A DNA stretch of 53,559 nt from an uncultured Eubacterium sp. Its GTDB lineage: Bacteria > Bacillota > Clostridia > Lachnospirales > Lachnospiraceae. Below, in pieces: positions 1 to 7,157 of the stretch. Positions within the stretch are counted from its first letter, which is position 1. Every line of letters begins with the position of its first letter. The stretch is from NCBI GenBank assembly GCA_910589595.1, contig CAJUTM010000022.1, positions 1 to 53,559 on the forward strand, given 5' to 3'. The position numbers were made by a program, and so were the translations under genes. Under the pieces are notes generated by a model that was given only the letters and a program-made list of their open reading frames with translations, was not told where the DNA came from and made no database searches.

Positions 1-448
1 TGTCAGCCGCCACAAGTGCATTGATGGTAATCATGCCCAAACTCGGCATACAGTCGATAAGCACATAGTCGTAATTCTTTTTGACCGCATTTACATAGGT
101 CTTTAGGACACGCTCACGGCTCATGGCATTGATTAGCCTTACCTCGAAGCCCGACAGCTCAATGTTGGACGGTAACAGGTCAACGCCCTCGCTGTTGCGG
201 ATAATCCCCTGCGAAACATCAGGCGGCTTGTCGTCGATGATGTCCTGCATAATGGTGGGGAGCGTGACGGGGATGTCGTCTGGTCGGTTATAGCCCAGAG
301 CCATTGTGAGGTTTGCCTGTGCGTCCGCATCAATGAGCAGCACCTTAGAGCCTTGCCTTGCCAGACCTACACCCAAGTTGACCGCCGTTGTGGTCTTTCC
401 AACACCGCCTTTCTGGTTCGTCAGAGCAATCACTTTGCAATTTGACAT
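1..448 (-). CDS. parA: ParA/Soj-family partition ATPase (3' end outside window)
   Basis: ParA-type P-loop ATPases bind DNA nonspecifically when ATP-loaded and, with a ParB partner, segregate or stabilise plasmids, integrative elements or chromosomes. The first 149 residues are present. The deviant Walker A motif KGGVGKTT lies at about residues 13-20, followed by LLIDADAQANLT and, near the window edge, YVLIDCMPSLGMITINAL, which is the Walker B and switch region of this family. ATG at 448 follows AGGAGG with 8-nt spacing. The gene is last of three co-directional genes that start at a promoter near 1150 and lie on the outer side of the ppdK 3' end. This layout and the small neighbours suggest maintenance of an integrative and conjugative element rather than the chromosomal Soj. 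A ParB would be expected just outside the window. The family call is firm; the element assignment is inference. Confidence 0.9.
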   Translation of the reverse strand, partial: MSNCKVIALTNQKGGVGKTTTAVNLGVGLARQGSKVLLIDADAQANLTMALGYNRPDDIPVTLPTIMQDIIDDKPPDVSQGIIRNSEGVDLLPSNIELSGFEVRLINAMSRERVLKTYVNAVKKNYDYVLIDCMPSLGMITINALVAAD

Positions 449-519
449 AGATGCGTCCTCCTTTCGCATAAATTTAGCCGCTTTGTCAAAGGCGGCTATG
501 TAACAGTACCAGAGAACGC

Positions 520-550
520 AAAAAAGCCGACTGGCTTGTACCAATCGGCT
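520..550 (-). terminator. Rho-independent terminator or attenuator before parA
   Basis: On the minus strand a 10-bp stem with one mismatch (AGCCGATTGG / CCAGTCGGCT) and a 6-nt loop is followed by a run of T (520-525). It lies between the 106-residue gene and parA, so it could limit read-through into parA. A second GC-rich hairpin (AGCCGC / GCGGCT, 477-496) follows immediately. Confidence 0.75.
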
Positions 551-580
551 ATGTAATCTCTATCTTTCCATATTCAGTTT

Positions 581-901
581 TTAATTCTTGCACAGGGCTT
601 GCCGCACCTGCTCTATATCCCATTTCTCTGGAAACAGGACTGCCATAATGCGGAACGCATCATAAAGCCCTGCCACATAAGAACAGTTGGAATAATCTAT
701 GTTCTGACTGTCCCTGCAATCCAGAAGATGGTTGCATATCTGCCGCTGTTTCTCCGTCAAATCAAGTCGGATATAGCTTTGCTCCGCACAGCCCTCCGCA
801 TTGCTTTCCTGCTGAAAATCCATGTCTGACTGCAAAAGCTGATATACGGAGTTTTCCTTCAGATTTTCCAATGCTAATGTTACCAACTTTTCAAACTCCA
901 T
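581..901 (-). CDS. Hypothetical protein of the integrative-element edge, 106 aa
   Basis: I cannot name this protein. It is acidic, predicted mainly helical, has no signal peptide or membrane segment and no catalytic motif I recognise. The C-terminal part contains SNCSYVAGLYDAFRIM, typical of a compact helical domain. ATG at 901 is preceded by GGGGAGG at 9 nt. It sits 16 bp after the small 59-residue gene and 132 bp before parA, all in one direction. Small genes of this kind commonly accompany parA in Firmicute conjugative elements, which is the only hint of role. Alternative: an element-encoded regulator or anti-restriction factor; the sequence alone does not decide. Confidence 0.7.
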   Translation of the reverse strand: MEFEKLVTLALENLKENSVYQLLQSDMDFQQESNAEGCAEQSYIRLDLTEKQRQICNHLLDCRDSQNIDYSNCSYVAGLYDAFRIMAVLFPEKWDIEQVRQALCKN

Positions 902-917
902 GCCTCACGACCTCCCC

Positions 918-1097
918 TTAACCTGCCACAACCTTTAATTTCTTAATGGGAGCATTGCTGACCTTGAAGATAAGCTCGTCAACAGGGTCGGTATATCTGC
1001 CTTGCTGTATGAGCTGATTTTTCAGCTCGACAAGGCTATGTAACAGGATTGTCCTCTCTTGGCTGTTTACATACAAATGATTCAGTTTCTCCCTCAT
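918..1097 (-). CDS. Hypothetical small protein at integrative-element edge, 59 aa
   Basis: A short, amphipathic, predicted helical cytoplasmic protein with no motif I recognise. It has a heptad-like stretch (SLVELKNQLIQQG) and ends with several lysines. Two starts are possible: GTG at 1106 (only 2 nt after AAGGA) or ATG at 1097 (about 11 nt after it); the ATG is used here. It is first in the three-gene unit ending with parA and has a sigma-A-like promoter directly upstream (1124-1152). It is the outermost element gene before the ppdK side of the junction. Function unknown. Confidence 0.65.
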   Translation of the reverse strand: MREKLNHLYVNSQERTILLHSLVELKNQLIQQGRYTDPVDELIFKVSNAPIKKLKVVAG

Positions 1098-1123
1098 AAT
1101 TGCCACCGTCCTTTTTTGCTTTC

Positions 1124-1152
1124 ATTATATAAGGAAATGGCAGTCGGCTCAA
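1124..1152 (-). promoter_or_regulatory. Sigma-A promoter for the parA gene group
   Basis: On the minus strand TTGAGC (1147-1152), a 17-bp spacer and a perfect TATAAT (1124-1129). It is about 30 bp upstream of the 59-residue gene and reads into the element. Confidence 0.75.
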
Positions 1153-1169
1153 ATATGCAAAATCGGGGC

Positions 1170-1209
1170 AAAAAAATAAGCGTACCACTATCTCTAATGA
1201 TACGCTTAT
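1170..1209 (-). terminator. Rho-independent terminator downstream of ppdK
   Basis: On the minus strand ATAAGCGTA and TACGCTTAT form a 9-bp stem with a 16-nt loop, followed by a T run (1170-1176). It lies 128 bp after the ppdK stop and immediately after the stop codon of the short reading-frame fragment at 1216. It can end transcription from ppdK before the element genes. Confidence 0.8.
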
Positions 1210-1215
1210 GATTAT

Positions 1216-1336
1216 TTAGATATAAACATCAACAGTCAAATCTTCCCATTGATTTTTTCTAAGATAGCCACCACTTGCTTTTCGGAAAGCCTGTGCTTCC
1301 TCAAAACTTATGGTAAAAGTCCAAAATGGTTTTCGC
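1216..1336 (-). pseudogene. Protein-like 3' gene fragment between ppdK and its terminator
   Basis: Directly after the ppdK stop codon, in another frame, the minus strand reads as plausible protein (FTISFEEAQAFRKASGG, then a short tail ending DVYI) with a TAA at 1216-1218 and a terminator right behind it. There is no start codon or ribosome site of its own, and the frame runs back into ppdK. This looks like the last 30-40 codons of a gene whose front part is missing, as expected at a recombination junction. It could also be chance coding-like sequence, so confidence is low. Confidence 0.35.
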
Positions 1337-3961
1337 CTATCTTTGTGATATAGCCGCCTGTGCTGCTGCCAGTCTTGCAATCGGCACACGGAATGGAGAA
1401 CAGGAAACATAATCAAGGCCAATCTTATTGCAGAATTCTACAGAAGACGGGTCTCCGCCATGCTCACCACAGATTCCACAGTGAAGTGTGCTATTAGCAG
1501 GTTTACCAAGCTTAAGCGCTGTTTCCATAAGTTTGCCGACACCATCCTGATCCAGTTTTGCAAATGGGTCATTCTCAAAAATCTTAGCGTCATAGTAAGC
1601 GTCTAAGAACTTGCCGGCATCATCACGTGAGAAACCAAATGTCATCTGCGTAAGGTCATTTGTACCGAAGCAGAAGAAGTCAGCTTCTTTTGCGATTTCA
1701 TCAGCCGTCAGCGCAGCACGAGGAATCTCAATCATCGTACCAACCTCATAAGACAGTTCGATACCTGCTGCCTCGATTTCTGCGTCAGCAGTCTCAACGA
1801 CAAACTTCTTAACATATTTTAACTCTTTTACATCGCCAATCAACGGAATCATGATTTCCGGTTTTACATCCCAGTCAGCATGAGCTTTTTTCACTTCAAT
1901 AGCTGCACGGATTACAGCTTTCGTCTGCATTTTAGCAATCTCCGGATAAGTTACCGCAAGACGGCAGCCACGATGACCCATCATCGGGTTGAACTCGTGC
2001 AGGGAAGCAATGATTGCTTTGATATCCTCTACGGATTTGCCCTGTGCGTCGGCAAGTTTCTTAATATCAGCCTCGTCGGTAGGAACAAATTCATGCAGAG
2101 GCGGGTCTAAGAAACGAATGGTAACCGGATTTCCTTCCAAAGCTTCATACAATGCCTTGAAGTCTCCCTGCTGATAAGGAAGAATTTTGTCAAGGGCAGC
2201 TTCGCGCTCTTCTACCGTATCGGCACAAATCATCTCGCGGAATGCTGCGATTCTGTCTTCCTCAAAGAACATATGCTCAGTACGGCAAAGTCCGATACCC
2301 TCTGCGCCCAATTCGCGGGCTTTTTTAGCGTCAGCCGGCGTATCTGCATTCGTGCGCACTTTCATGGTACGGAACTTGTCTGCCCATCCCATAATCTGTC
2401 CGAACTCTCCGGCGATAGTAGCGTCTACCGTCTCAATAATGCCATCGTAAATATTGCCGGTTGAACCGTCAATGGAAATGAAATCTCCTTCGTGATATTC
2501 TTTTCCGGCCAACGTAAATTTCTTATTTGCCTCATCCATGTTGATATCTCCACAACCGGATACACAGCATGTTCCCATACCACGGGCAACAACGGCTGCG
2601 TGGGATGTCATACCGCCGCGAACGGTTAAGATACCCTGTGAAGCTTTCATTCCGGTAATATCTTCCGGAGATGTCTCAAGACGAACAAGTACTACTTTCT
2701 CGCCGCGGGCATTCCATGTCTCGGCATCTTCTGCCGTAAATACAATCTTACCGCAGGCAGCTCCCGGAGAAGCGCCCAATGCTTTGGCAACAGGCGTAGC
2801 AGCTTTCAATGCCGCCGCGTCAAACTGCGGATGAAGAAGAGTATCAAGGTTACGAGGGTCAATCATGGCAACTGCCTCTTCCTCTGTTCTCATTCCCTCT
2901 TCTACGAGGTCGCAGGCAATCTTCAAAGCAGCCTGTGCTGTTCTCTTACCATTACGTGTCTGAAGCATATAGAGTTTTTTATTCTCTACCGTAAACTCCA
3001 TGTCCTGCATATCTCTGTAGTGATTCTCAAGGGTGGAGCAAACTTCTTTAAACTGGGCAAATGCTTCCGGAAATTCTTTTTCCATCTGGGCAATCGGCAT
3101 CGGTGTACGAACACCGGCAACTACGTCCTCGCCCTGTGCATTCTTCAAGAACTCACCCATCAGTTTCTTCTCACCGGTTGCCGGATCGCGGGTAAAGGCA
3201 ACACCGGTACCACAGTCGTCCCCCATATTACCAAATGCCATCGACTGTACATTAACCGCCGTCCCCCATGAATAAGGAATATCGTTATCGCGGCGGTATA
3301 CGTTCGCACGAGGGTTGTCCCATGAGCGGAATACCGCTTTGATAGCTCCCATCAGCTGCTCTTTCGGGTCATCCGGAAAATCTTTGCCAATTTTCGCTTT
3401 GTACTCGGCTTTGAACTGGGAAGCCAGCTCTTTCAAATCTTCTGCTGTCAAATCGACATCCTGCTGAACACCGCGGTCAGCTTTCATTTTGTCAATCAAT
3501 TCCTCAAAATATTTCTTTCCAACTTCCATTACTACGTCGGAATACATCTGGATAAAACGACGGTAGCAATCCCATGCCCAGCGTGGATTGTTGGATTTCT
3601 CAGCAATAACGTTTACCACAGTCTCATTCAAACCAAGGTTCAAAATTGTATCCATCATACCCGGCATGGAAGCACGGGCGCCGGAACGTACGGATACAAG
3701 AAGTGGATTTTCTTTATCTCCGAATTTCTTGCCTGTAATCTCTTCCATCTTAACAATATACTCATTAATCTGTGTCTGGATTTCAGCATTAATCTCACGA
3801 CCATCTTCATAGTACTGAGTACATGCTTCGGTTGTAATGGTGAAACCCTGAGGTACCGGAAGCCCCAAACTTGTCATCTCCGCAAGGTTTGCACCTTTAC
3901 CACCAAGGAGTTCACGCATGTCAGCATTACCTTCGCTGAACAAATAAACCCATTTCGTCAT
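1337..3961 (-). CDS. ppdK: Pyruvate, phosphate dikinase
   Basis: Catalyses reversible conversion of ATP, phosphate and pyruvate to AMP, diphosphate and phosphoenolpyruvate; in anaerobic clostridia it serves a PPi-linked glycolysis. The protein has 874 residues, the usual bacterial length. The N-terminal nucleotide-binding domain begins GGKGANLAEM at about residue 20. The phospho-carrier histidine is His454 in GGMTSHAAVVARG. The C-terminal PEP/pyruvate barrel carries HCGICGEHGGDP with the catalytic cysteine at 831. ATG at 3961 follows AGGAGG at 9 nt. Upstream, divergent from degV, an extended -10 (TGTTACAAT, -10 at 4071-4076) is the best promoter candidate, with a weak -35. The last residues (AAISQR) come right at the apparent edge of the integrative element, so the final codons may be element-derived, without obvious harm to the enzyme. 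Confidence 0.97.
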   Translation of the reverse strand: MTKWVYLFSEGNADMRELLGGKGANLAEMTSLGLPVPQGFTITTEACTQYYEDGREINAEIQTQINEYIVKMEEITGKKFGDKENPLLVSVRSGARASMPGMMDTILNLGLNETVVNVIAEKSNNPRWAWDCYRRFIQMYSDVVMEVGKKYFEELIDKMKADRGVQQDVDLTAEDLKELASQFKAEYKAKIGKDFPDDPKEQLMGAIKAVFRSWDNPRANVYRRDNDIPYSWGTAVNVQSMAFGNMGDDCGTGVAFTRDPATGEKKLMGEFLKNAQGEDVVAGVRTPMPIAQMEKEFPEAFAQFKEVCSTLENHYRDMQDMEFTVENKKLYMLQTRNGKRTAQAALKIACDLVEEGMRTEEEAVAMIDPRNLDTLLHPQFDAAALKAATPVAKALGASPGAACGKIVFTAEDAETWNARGEKVVLVRLETSPEDITGMKASQGILTVRGGMTSHAAVVARGMGTCCVSGCGDINMDEANKKFTLAGKEYHEGDFISIDGSTGNIYDGIIETVDATIAGEFGQIMGWADKFRTMKVRTNADTPADAKKARELGAEGIGLCRTEHMFFEEDRIAAFREMICADTVEEREAALDKILPYQQGDFKALYEALEGNPVTIRFLDPPLHEFVPTDEADIKKLADAQGKSVEDIKAIIASLHEFNPMMGHRGCRLAVTYPEIAKMQTKAVIRAAIEVKKAHADWDVKPEIMIPLIGDVKELKYVKKFVVETADAEIEAAGIELSYEVGTMIEIPRAALTADEIAKEADFFCFGTNDLTQMTFGFSRDDAGKFLDAYYDAKIFENDPFAKLDQDGVGKLMETALKLGKPANSTLHCGICGEHGGDPSSVEFCNKIGLDYVSCSPFRVPIARLAAAQAAISQR

Positions 3962-4080
3962 GTTAATTATTCCTCCTAATCAATAATAGTGTTTTGACGC
4001 AGGAACGGTTGTCCACATTTATGTCGTAAATGCACAACAACAACACAACTGTTCTGCAGTCGCTGTTCTCATTGTAACAT

Positions 4081-4111
4081 AAAAAAAATGGCTAGAAAAG
4101 CCTTTTTTGCT
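4081..4111. terminator. Small A/T-flanked hairpin between ppdK and degV promoters
   Basis: A short GGCT-AGAAA-AGCC hairpin is flanked by an A run on one side and a T run on the other, so it resembles an intrinsic terminator in both directions. It lies between two divergent promoters and may insulate them. No gene ends here, so a structural rather than terminator role is possible. Confidence 0.4.
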
Positions 4112-4141
4112 AAATTTAGGAAAAATTTTTCAAACAGGTAT

Positions 4142-4185
4142 TTGACAATTATTATTTGACAATAAACTACTTATTCCTCTATAAT
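4142..4185 (+). promoter_or_regulatory. Sigma-A promoter of degV
   Basis: TTGACA (4156-4161), an 18-bp spacer and TATAAT (4180-4185), both hexamers perfect. A second TTGACA (4142-4147) lies 14 bp upstream. Start of transcription is expected near 4192, about 20 nt before the degV start. Confidence 0.85.
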
Positions 4186-4214
4186 TAATGCAAAAAATAC
4201 GCAGGAGGTTTCAT

Positions 4215-5051
4215 ATGACACGTATTATCACCGATAGCCTTTGTGATTTGACCATGGACTACGCCAGAGAGATAGACATCGACATTTTGCCACTGACCGT
4301 CCGTTTCGGGGAAAACGACTATACCTGTGGCATTGATTTAGAAAATGAAGATTTTTATGATAAATTAGAGAATAATCCCCACCACCCGACGACAGCCGCC
4401 GTTAATCCGTACAAGTTTGAAGAAATTTTCAAAAAATACAGTGACGCGGGCGACGAAATCGTTGCCATTCTTTTTTCTAAACATATGAGCGCCACCTTTC
4501 AGTCCGCGCAGATTGCCGCTGACAATATCAAATCCGACAAACTGTATCTGATTGACTGCCAGAATGGCGCCATGGGGCAGGCGCTTCTGATTGAGATTGC
4601 CGTTGCCCTGCGCAATGAGGGCAAATCCGCCGCCGAAATTGCGGAAACAATTACCGCCTTATTGCCAAAAACAATGACGTATATCGTCGTTGACTCTCTG
4701 GAATATTTAAAGCGTGGCGGGCGCATAAGCAAGAGCGCCGCCTTTCTTGGCAACCTGATAAAACTGCATCCGGTTCTGCAGGTCGTAGCCGACGGCGCCA
4801 AACCAATCGATAAGGTTAAAGGAAAAAAATCATGTAACACATGGTTTATTAATAAATTGCAGGAGGCGCCGGCCGATACCAATTATCCGTTAGTCATCGG
4901 TCATTCGAACGCACCGCAGCGCGCGGAAGCGTTTCAGGAACAGCTTCGCGAAGCAGGCGTAAACAATAAAATGATTACTACCTGTATCGGTCCGGTAGTC
5001 GGCACCCATATCGGCCCAAACAGCTTAGGTATCGGCTATATTGAAGCCTGA
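4215..5051 (+). CDS. DegV family fatty-acid-binding protein
   Basis: DegV proteins bind a fatty acid in a two-domain fold; in several Firmicutes members (FakB) hand fatty acids to the kinase FakA for phosphorylation. The start IITDSLCDLTMDYAREI, the internal FSKHMSATFQSAQ and the later YIVVDSLEYLKRGGRIS are family hallmarks. Length is 278 residues, normal for the family. ATG at 4215 is chosen because AGGAGG (4203-4208) precedes it by 6 nt; an in-frame ATG further upstream lies inside the leader and lacks a site. It is a single-gene unit with a strong promoter. No fakA is in the window, so a FakB role is inferred only. Confidence 0.9.
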   Translation: MTRIITDSLCDLTMDYAREIDIDILPLTVRFGENDYTCGIDLENEDFYDKLENNPHHPTTAAVNPYKFEEIFKKYSDAGDEIVAILFSKHMSATFQSAQIAADNIKSDKLYLIDCQNGAMGQALLIEIAVALRNEGKSAAEIAETITALLPKTMTYIVVDSLEYLKRGGRISKSAAFLGNLIKLHPVLQVVADGAKPIDKVKGKKSCNTWFINKLQEAPADTNYPLVIGHSNAPQRAEAFQEQLREAGVNNKMITTCIGPVVGTHIGPNSLGIGYIEA

Positions 5052-5067
5052 ACTGCCCTCGCAGGCT

Positions 5068-5120
5068 CTAATATGTATGGTATCATTCACTTGAATACAT
5101 GGAGTGATACCATACATTAG
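5068..5120. terminator. Long hairpin at the converging ends of degV and the LRR lipoprotein gene
   Basis: CTAATATGTATGGTATCA (5068-5085) pairs with TGATACCATACATTAG (5105-5120), a 16-bp stem with one 2-nt bulge and a 19-nt loop. The right arm contains the stop codon of the minus-strand gene. A poly-T tail is missing on both strands, so termination would be atypical; it may instead be an RNA-stabilising 3' hairpin. Confidence 0.5.
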
Positions 5121-6109
5121 CAGCACTTAACTCTTTTCAGGCCATGTACTTTAATTTTATTGTTTTCCATCATAAGTCCCTTTTTGTATACCGTATCCAC
5201 ACTATCCGGAATACGGATGTCCTCTCCGTTTAAGGAATACGCAAAATACAATGTTTTTCCATCTTTCGAATACAGCCATCCGTACTGGTCGCTGCGGTAA
5301 TTCTTATTGTTGTCAGCAACGTCATATCCCATCCTGCGCGCACCCTCTTCCCAGACAACTGCACCCACCGCAATGTGGCGCACCGTTTCCGGCACTTTTA
5401 GTCTCCCCTGAATCAGGTCTACAAAATGTTTCTCAAGATAGCGGATACCTTCTGGCAGCCCCTCCGGTATTCTCCCCCAATCTCCCAAAGCATGTTCGTG
5501 GATTTCCCGTATTGAAGACGGAATATTATTAGCATTAGCGCCCTGAAGCGCATATTTTTCTAATACTTCAACACGTCTGCCGAGCTCCACGGCCAGCCAG
5601 CCGCCATGACCAATATCAAAGGCATGCTGACATATAAGCGTCACCGAATCCGGCACTTTCACACTCACCTTACAGTGATACTTGGTGCACTCATAAAAGG
5701 CTTTCTCTTCTACATATTCCCGCCTCTCTTCTAATACTACTTCCAGAGGACCGCACCCGTAAAACGCCTCTTCTTCTATCTTTACATGGGCCGGAATCGA
5801 TAACTTCTGCGTTTTCAGCAGGCCAATCGGCTTCTCACGCAATTTTTTCGGAAGCTGAAAAGCTCTGCCGGCAATAACCCGAACCTCCTCCGGCAGGACA
5901 ATCTGCCCCATCTCGGAATAATCCCCCAGATACCGCAGCAAAACACCATTTTTGATTTCAAAATAATTGCTTCCGGCAAAAGTCATCTGAACAACCGCTG
6001 CCGGCTGCACCGTTTCCGTGTTCCCTCCCGATTGTACGTTCTCCCCGCAGCCGCTCAAAACAAGCGCAGCAAAAAGCGGCGGTAATAATAACTTTCTACT
6101 TCCCTCCAT
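5117..6109 (-). CDS. Lipoprotein with BspA-type leucine-rich repeats
   Basis: A 330-residue cell-surface lipoprotein. The signal peptide ends in the lipobox LSGC (about residues 18-21), so the mature protein would be lipid-anchored on the outer face of the membrane. The rest has degenerate BspA-like (LRR_5) repeats: short units with hydrophobic strands followed by phrases such as VPDSVTLICQHAF, PSSIREIHEHAL, VPETVRHIAVGAV and IPDSVDTVYKKG. In gut Firmicutes such proteins are usually adhesins or binding proteins. ATG at 6109 follows GGGAGG at 9 nt. The stop lies inside the 5068-5120 hairpin. The last repeat looks cut short. The ligand is unknown. Confidence 0.8.
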   Translation of the reverse strand: MEGSRKLLLPPLFAALVLSGCGENVQSGGNTETVQPAAVVQMTFAGSNYFEIKNGVLLRYLGDYSEMGQIVLPEEVRVIAGRAFQLPKKLREKPIGLLKTQKLSIPAHVKIEEEAFYGCGPLEVVLEERREYVEEKAFYECTKYHCKVSVKVPDSVTLICQHAFDIGHGGWLAVELGRRVEVLEKYALQGANANNIPSSIREIHEHALGDWGRIPEGLPEGIRYLEKHFVDLIQGRLKVPETVRHIAVGAVVWEEGARRMGYDVADNNKNYRSDQYGWLYSKDGKTLYFAYSLNGEDIRIPDSVDTVYKKGLMMENNKIKVHGLKRVKCC

Positions 6110-6196
6110 AACACATTACCTCCCATCTCATGTCCTATATCTATAACACGAATGAGAAAGGAAAATTGTTGCAAATTCCGGACGTCTCGCTTCACG

Positions 6197-6226
6197 AAAA
6201 AAGCGGCGAATGAAAAACTCGCCGCT
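6197..6226 (-). terminator. Rho-independent terminator of the C39-like gene
   Basis: Minus strand AGCGGCGA and TCGCCGCT form a perfect 8-bp stem with a 9-nt loop, then six T. It starts 18 bp after the stop codon at 6244. Confidence 0.9.
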
Positions 6227-6243
6227 CCGGAAAATACTCCGTT

Positions 6244-7068
6244 TTACTGCCAGCGCTTTGGCAGTATACAATTGCCGCCAAAGCTCTTATGTTTCCACTG
6301 ATCGCCTGCAGCGTCAAAGGATGTTACCGCCAGATACTGCCAGCGGTTGGATGTCTTTAATGATTTGTAAATCTTTTTCAGCGCCACCCACTGCCGGTTA
6401 TGCGAGGGGTTGCCGGAATCCGTGAGGAAAATGCGGTCGGTCTTCGCATCGTAATGAAAAATCGTCACATAATGTCCTGCCGTATTTTTCCAATAGCAGT
6501 CGCTGTCATAACTGCTGACTACAACAATACACGCCATGACATTTTGTACCTGCTTCTGGAATTTCCTGTAGCTATCCGGTTTCCGCCATACATCCGAAGA
6601 AAATCCCGTCCTCTTCAATGTCTCTTTCATATATCCCCAGTCGATAGCTCCACCGCCGCTGTATCCGGAAACTTTTTTTGCATACCCGTACATATCTACC
6701 GGCGAACATTTCCCGCCGGAAAAGGTCGTATAGATATTTGCCATACAGCAGAGACCACATCCGAAGCCGCCAAACTTTCCGCCGTCATAATATTCGTCTC
6801 CCCACTCTCCGCTCCATTCGAGACCTCTCTTCCATGATTTCGGCCCCTGCAGAAATGCCGCCACCGTCTCTGTCGGGTCAGGAACAGGCGTCGGCGCGGG
6901 TACGGGCGTCGCCGTCGGAGCAGGCGATATTGTCGGCCTCGGCTCCGTCGACGCTTCCCGCGAGTTTACCGGAAAAAAATGATTCAAAAGAACAGCCAGC
7001 GCCAGCATGGCAATACTGAGCATGGCAATGACTATCATCTGTTTTTTTGAATACTCGTGATTTCTCAT
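6244..7068 (-). CDS. Membrane-anchored C39-like cysteine peptidase domain protein
   Basis: 274 residues: a short basic N-terminus, one membrane segment (about residues 11-29), a Pro/Thr-rich linker (about 38-66) and a globular extracellular domain. The domain has FGCGLCCMANIY, matching the catalytic-cysteine helix of papain-like C39 (C39_2) domains, then TAGHYVTIFHY for the histidine and FLTDSGNPSHNRQ for the Asp/Asn. This supports a peptidase or a transglutaminase-like fold; the substrate is unknown. ATG at 7068 follows GAGGACGA. The sequence just ahead of the start (7071-7097) is shared with the MutS-like gene at 22496. A terminator follows, so this is probably a single-gene unit. Confidence 0.75.
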   Translation of the reverse strand: MRNHEYSKKQMIVIAMLSIAMLALAVLLNHFFPVNSREASTEPRPTISPAPTATPVPAPTPVPDPTETVAAFLQGPKSWKRGLEWSGEWGDEYYDGGKFGGFGCGLCCMANIYTTFSGGKCSPVDMYGYAKKVSGYSGGGAIDWGYMKETLKRTGFSSDVWRKPDSYRKFQKQVQNVMACIVVVSSYDSDCYWKNTAGHYVTIFHYDAKTDRIFLTDSGNPSHNRQWVALKKIYKSLKTSNRWQYLAVTSFDAAGDQWKHKSFGGNCILPKRWQ

Positions 7069-7098
7069 TTCGTCCTCATTTCTGAGCGATTTATCGCG
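7069..7098 (-). promoter_or_regulatory. Repeated leader with hairpin and ribosome site, copy 1
   Basis: Minus strand GCGATAAATCGC (a 5-bp hairpin, 7086-7097) runs directly into TCAGAAATGAGGACGA, which contains the ribosome site GAGGA. A 22-nt part of this block is identical to the leader at 22500-22521 before an unrelated gene. The GAGGA can be partly paired with the TCA before it (TCA-GAAA-TGA), so translation may be modulated; this is inference. Confidence 0.45.
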
Positions 7099-7109
7099 AA
7101 GAAATATAC

Positions 7110-7143
7110 AAAAACCAAAGCATTACCGTCTGCTTTGGTTTTT
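7110..7143 (-). terminator. Rho-independent terminator of glyS
   Basis: AAAAACCAAAGCA and TGCTTTGGTTTTT form a 13-bp perfect stem with an 8-nt loop, lying 14 bp after the glyS stop. T tracts on both strands make it potentially bidirectional. Confidence 0.9.
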
Positions 7144-7157
7144 GTTCTTTTTATTCG

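Noticed and set aside
5251..7068. Plus-strand frames opposite the lipoprotein and C39-like genes
   Set aside because: They have no ribosome sites and read as Cys/Arg/His-rich shadow protein.
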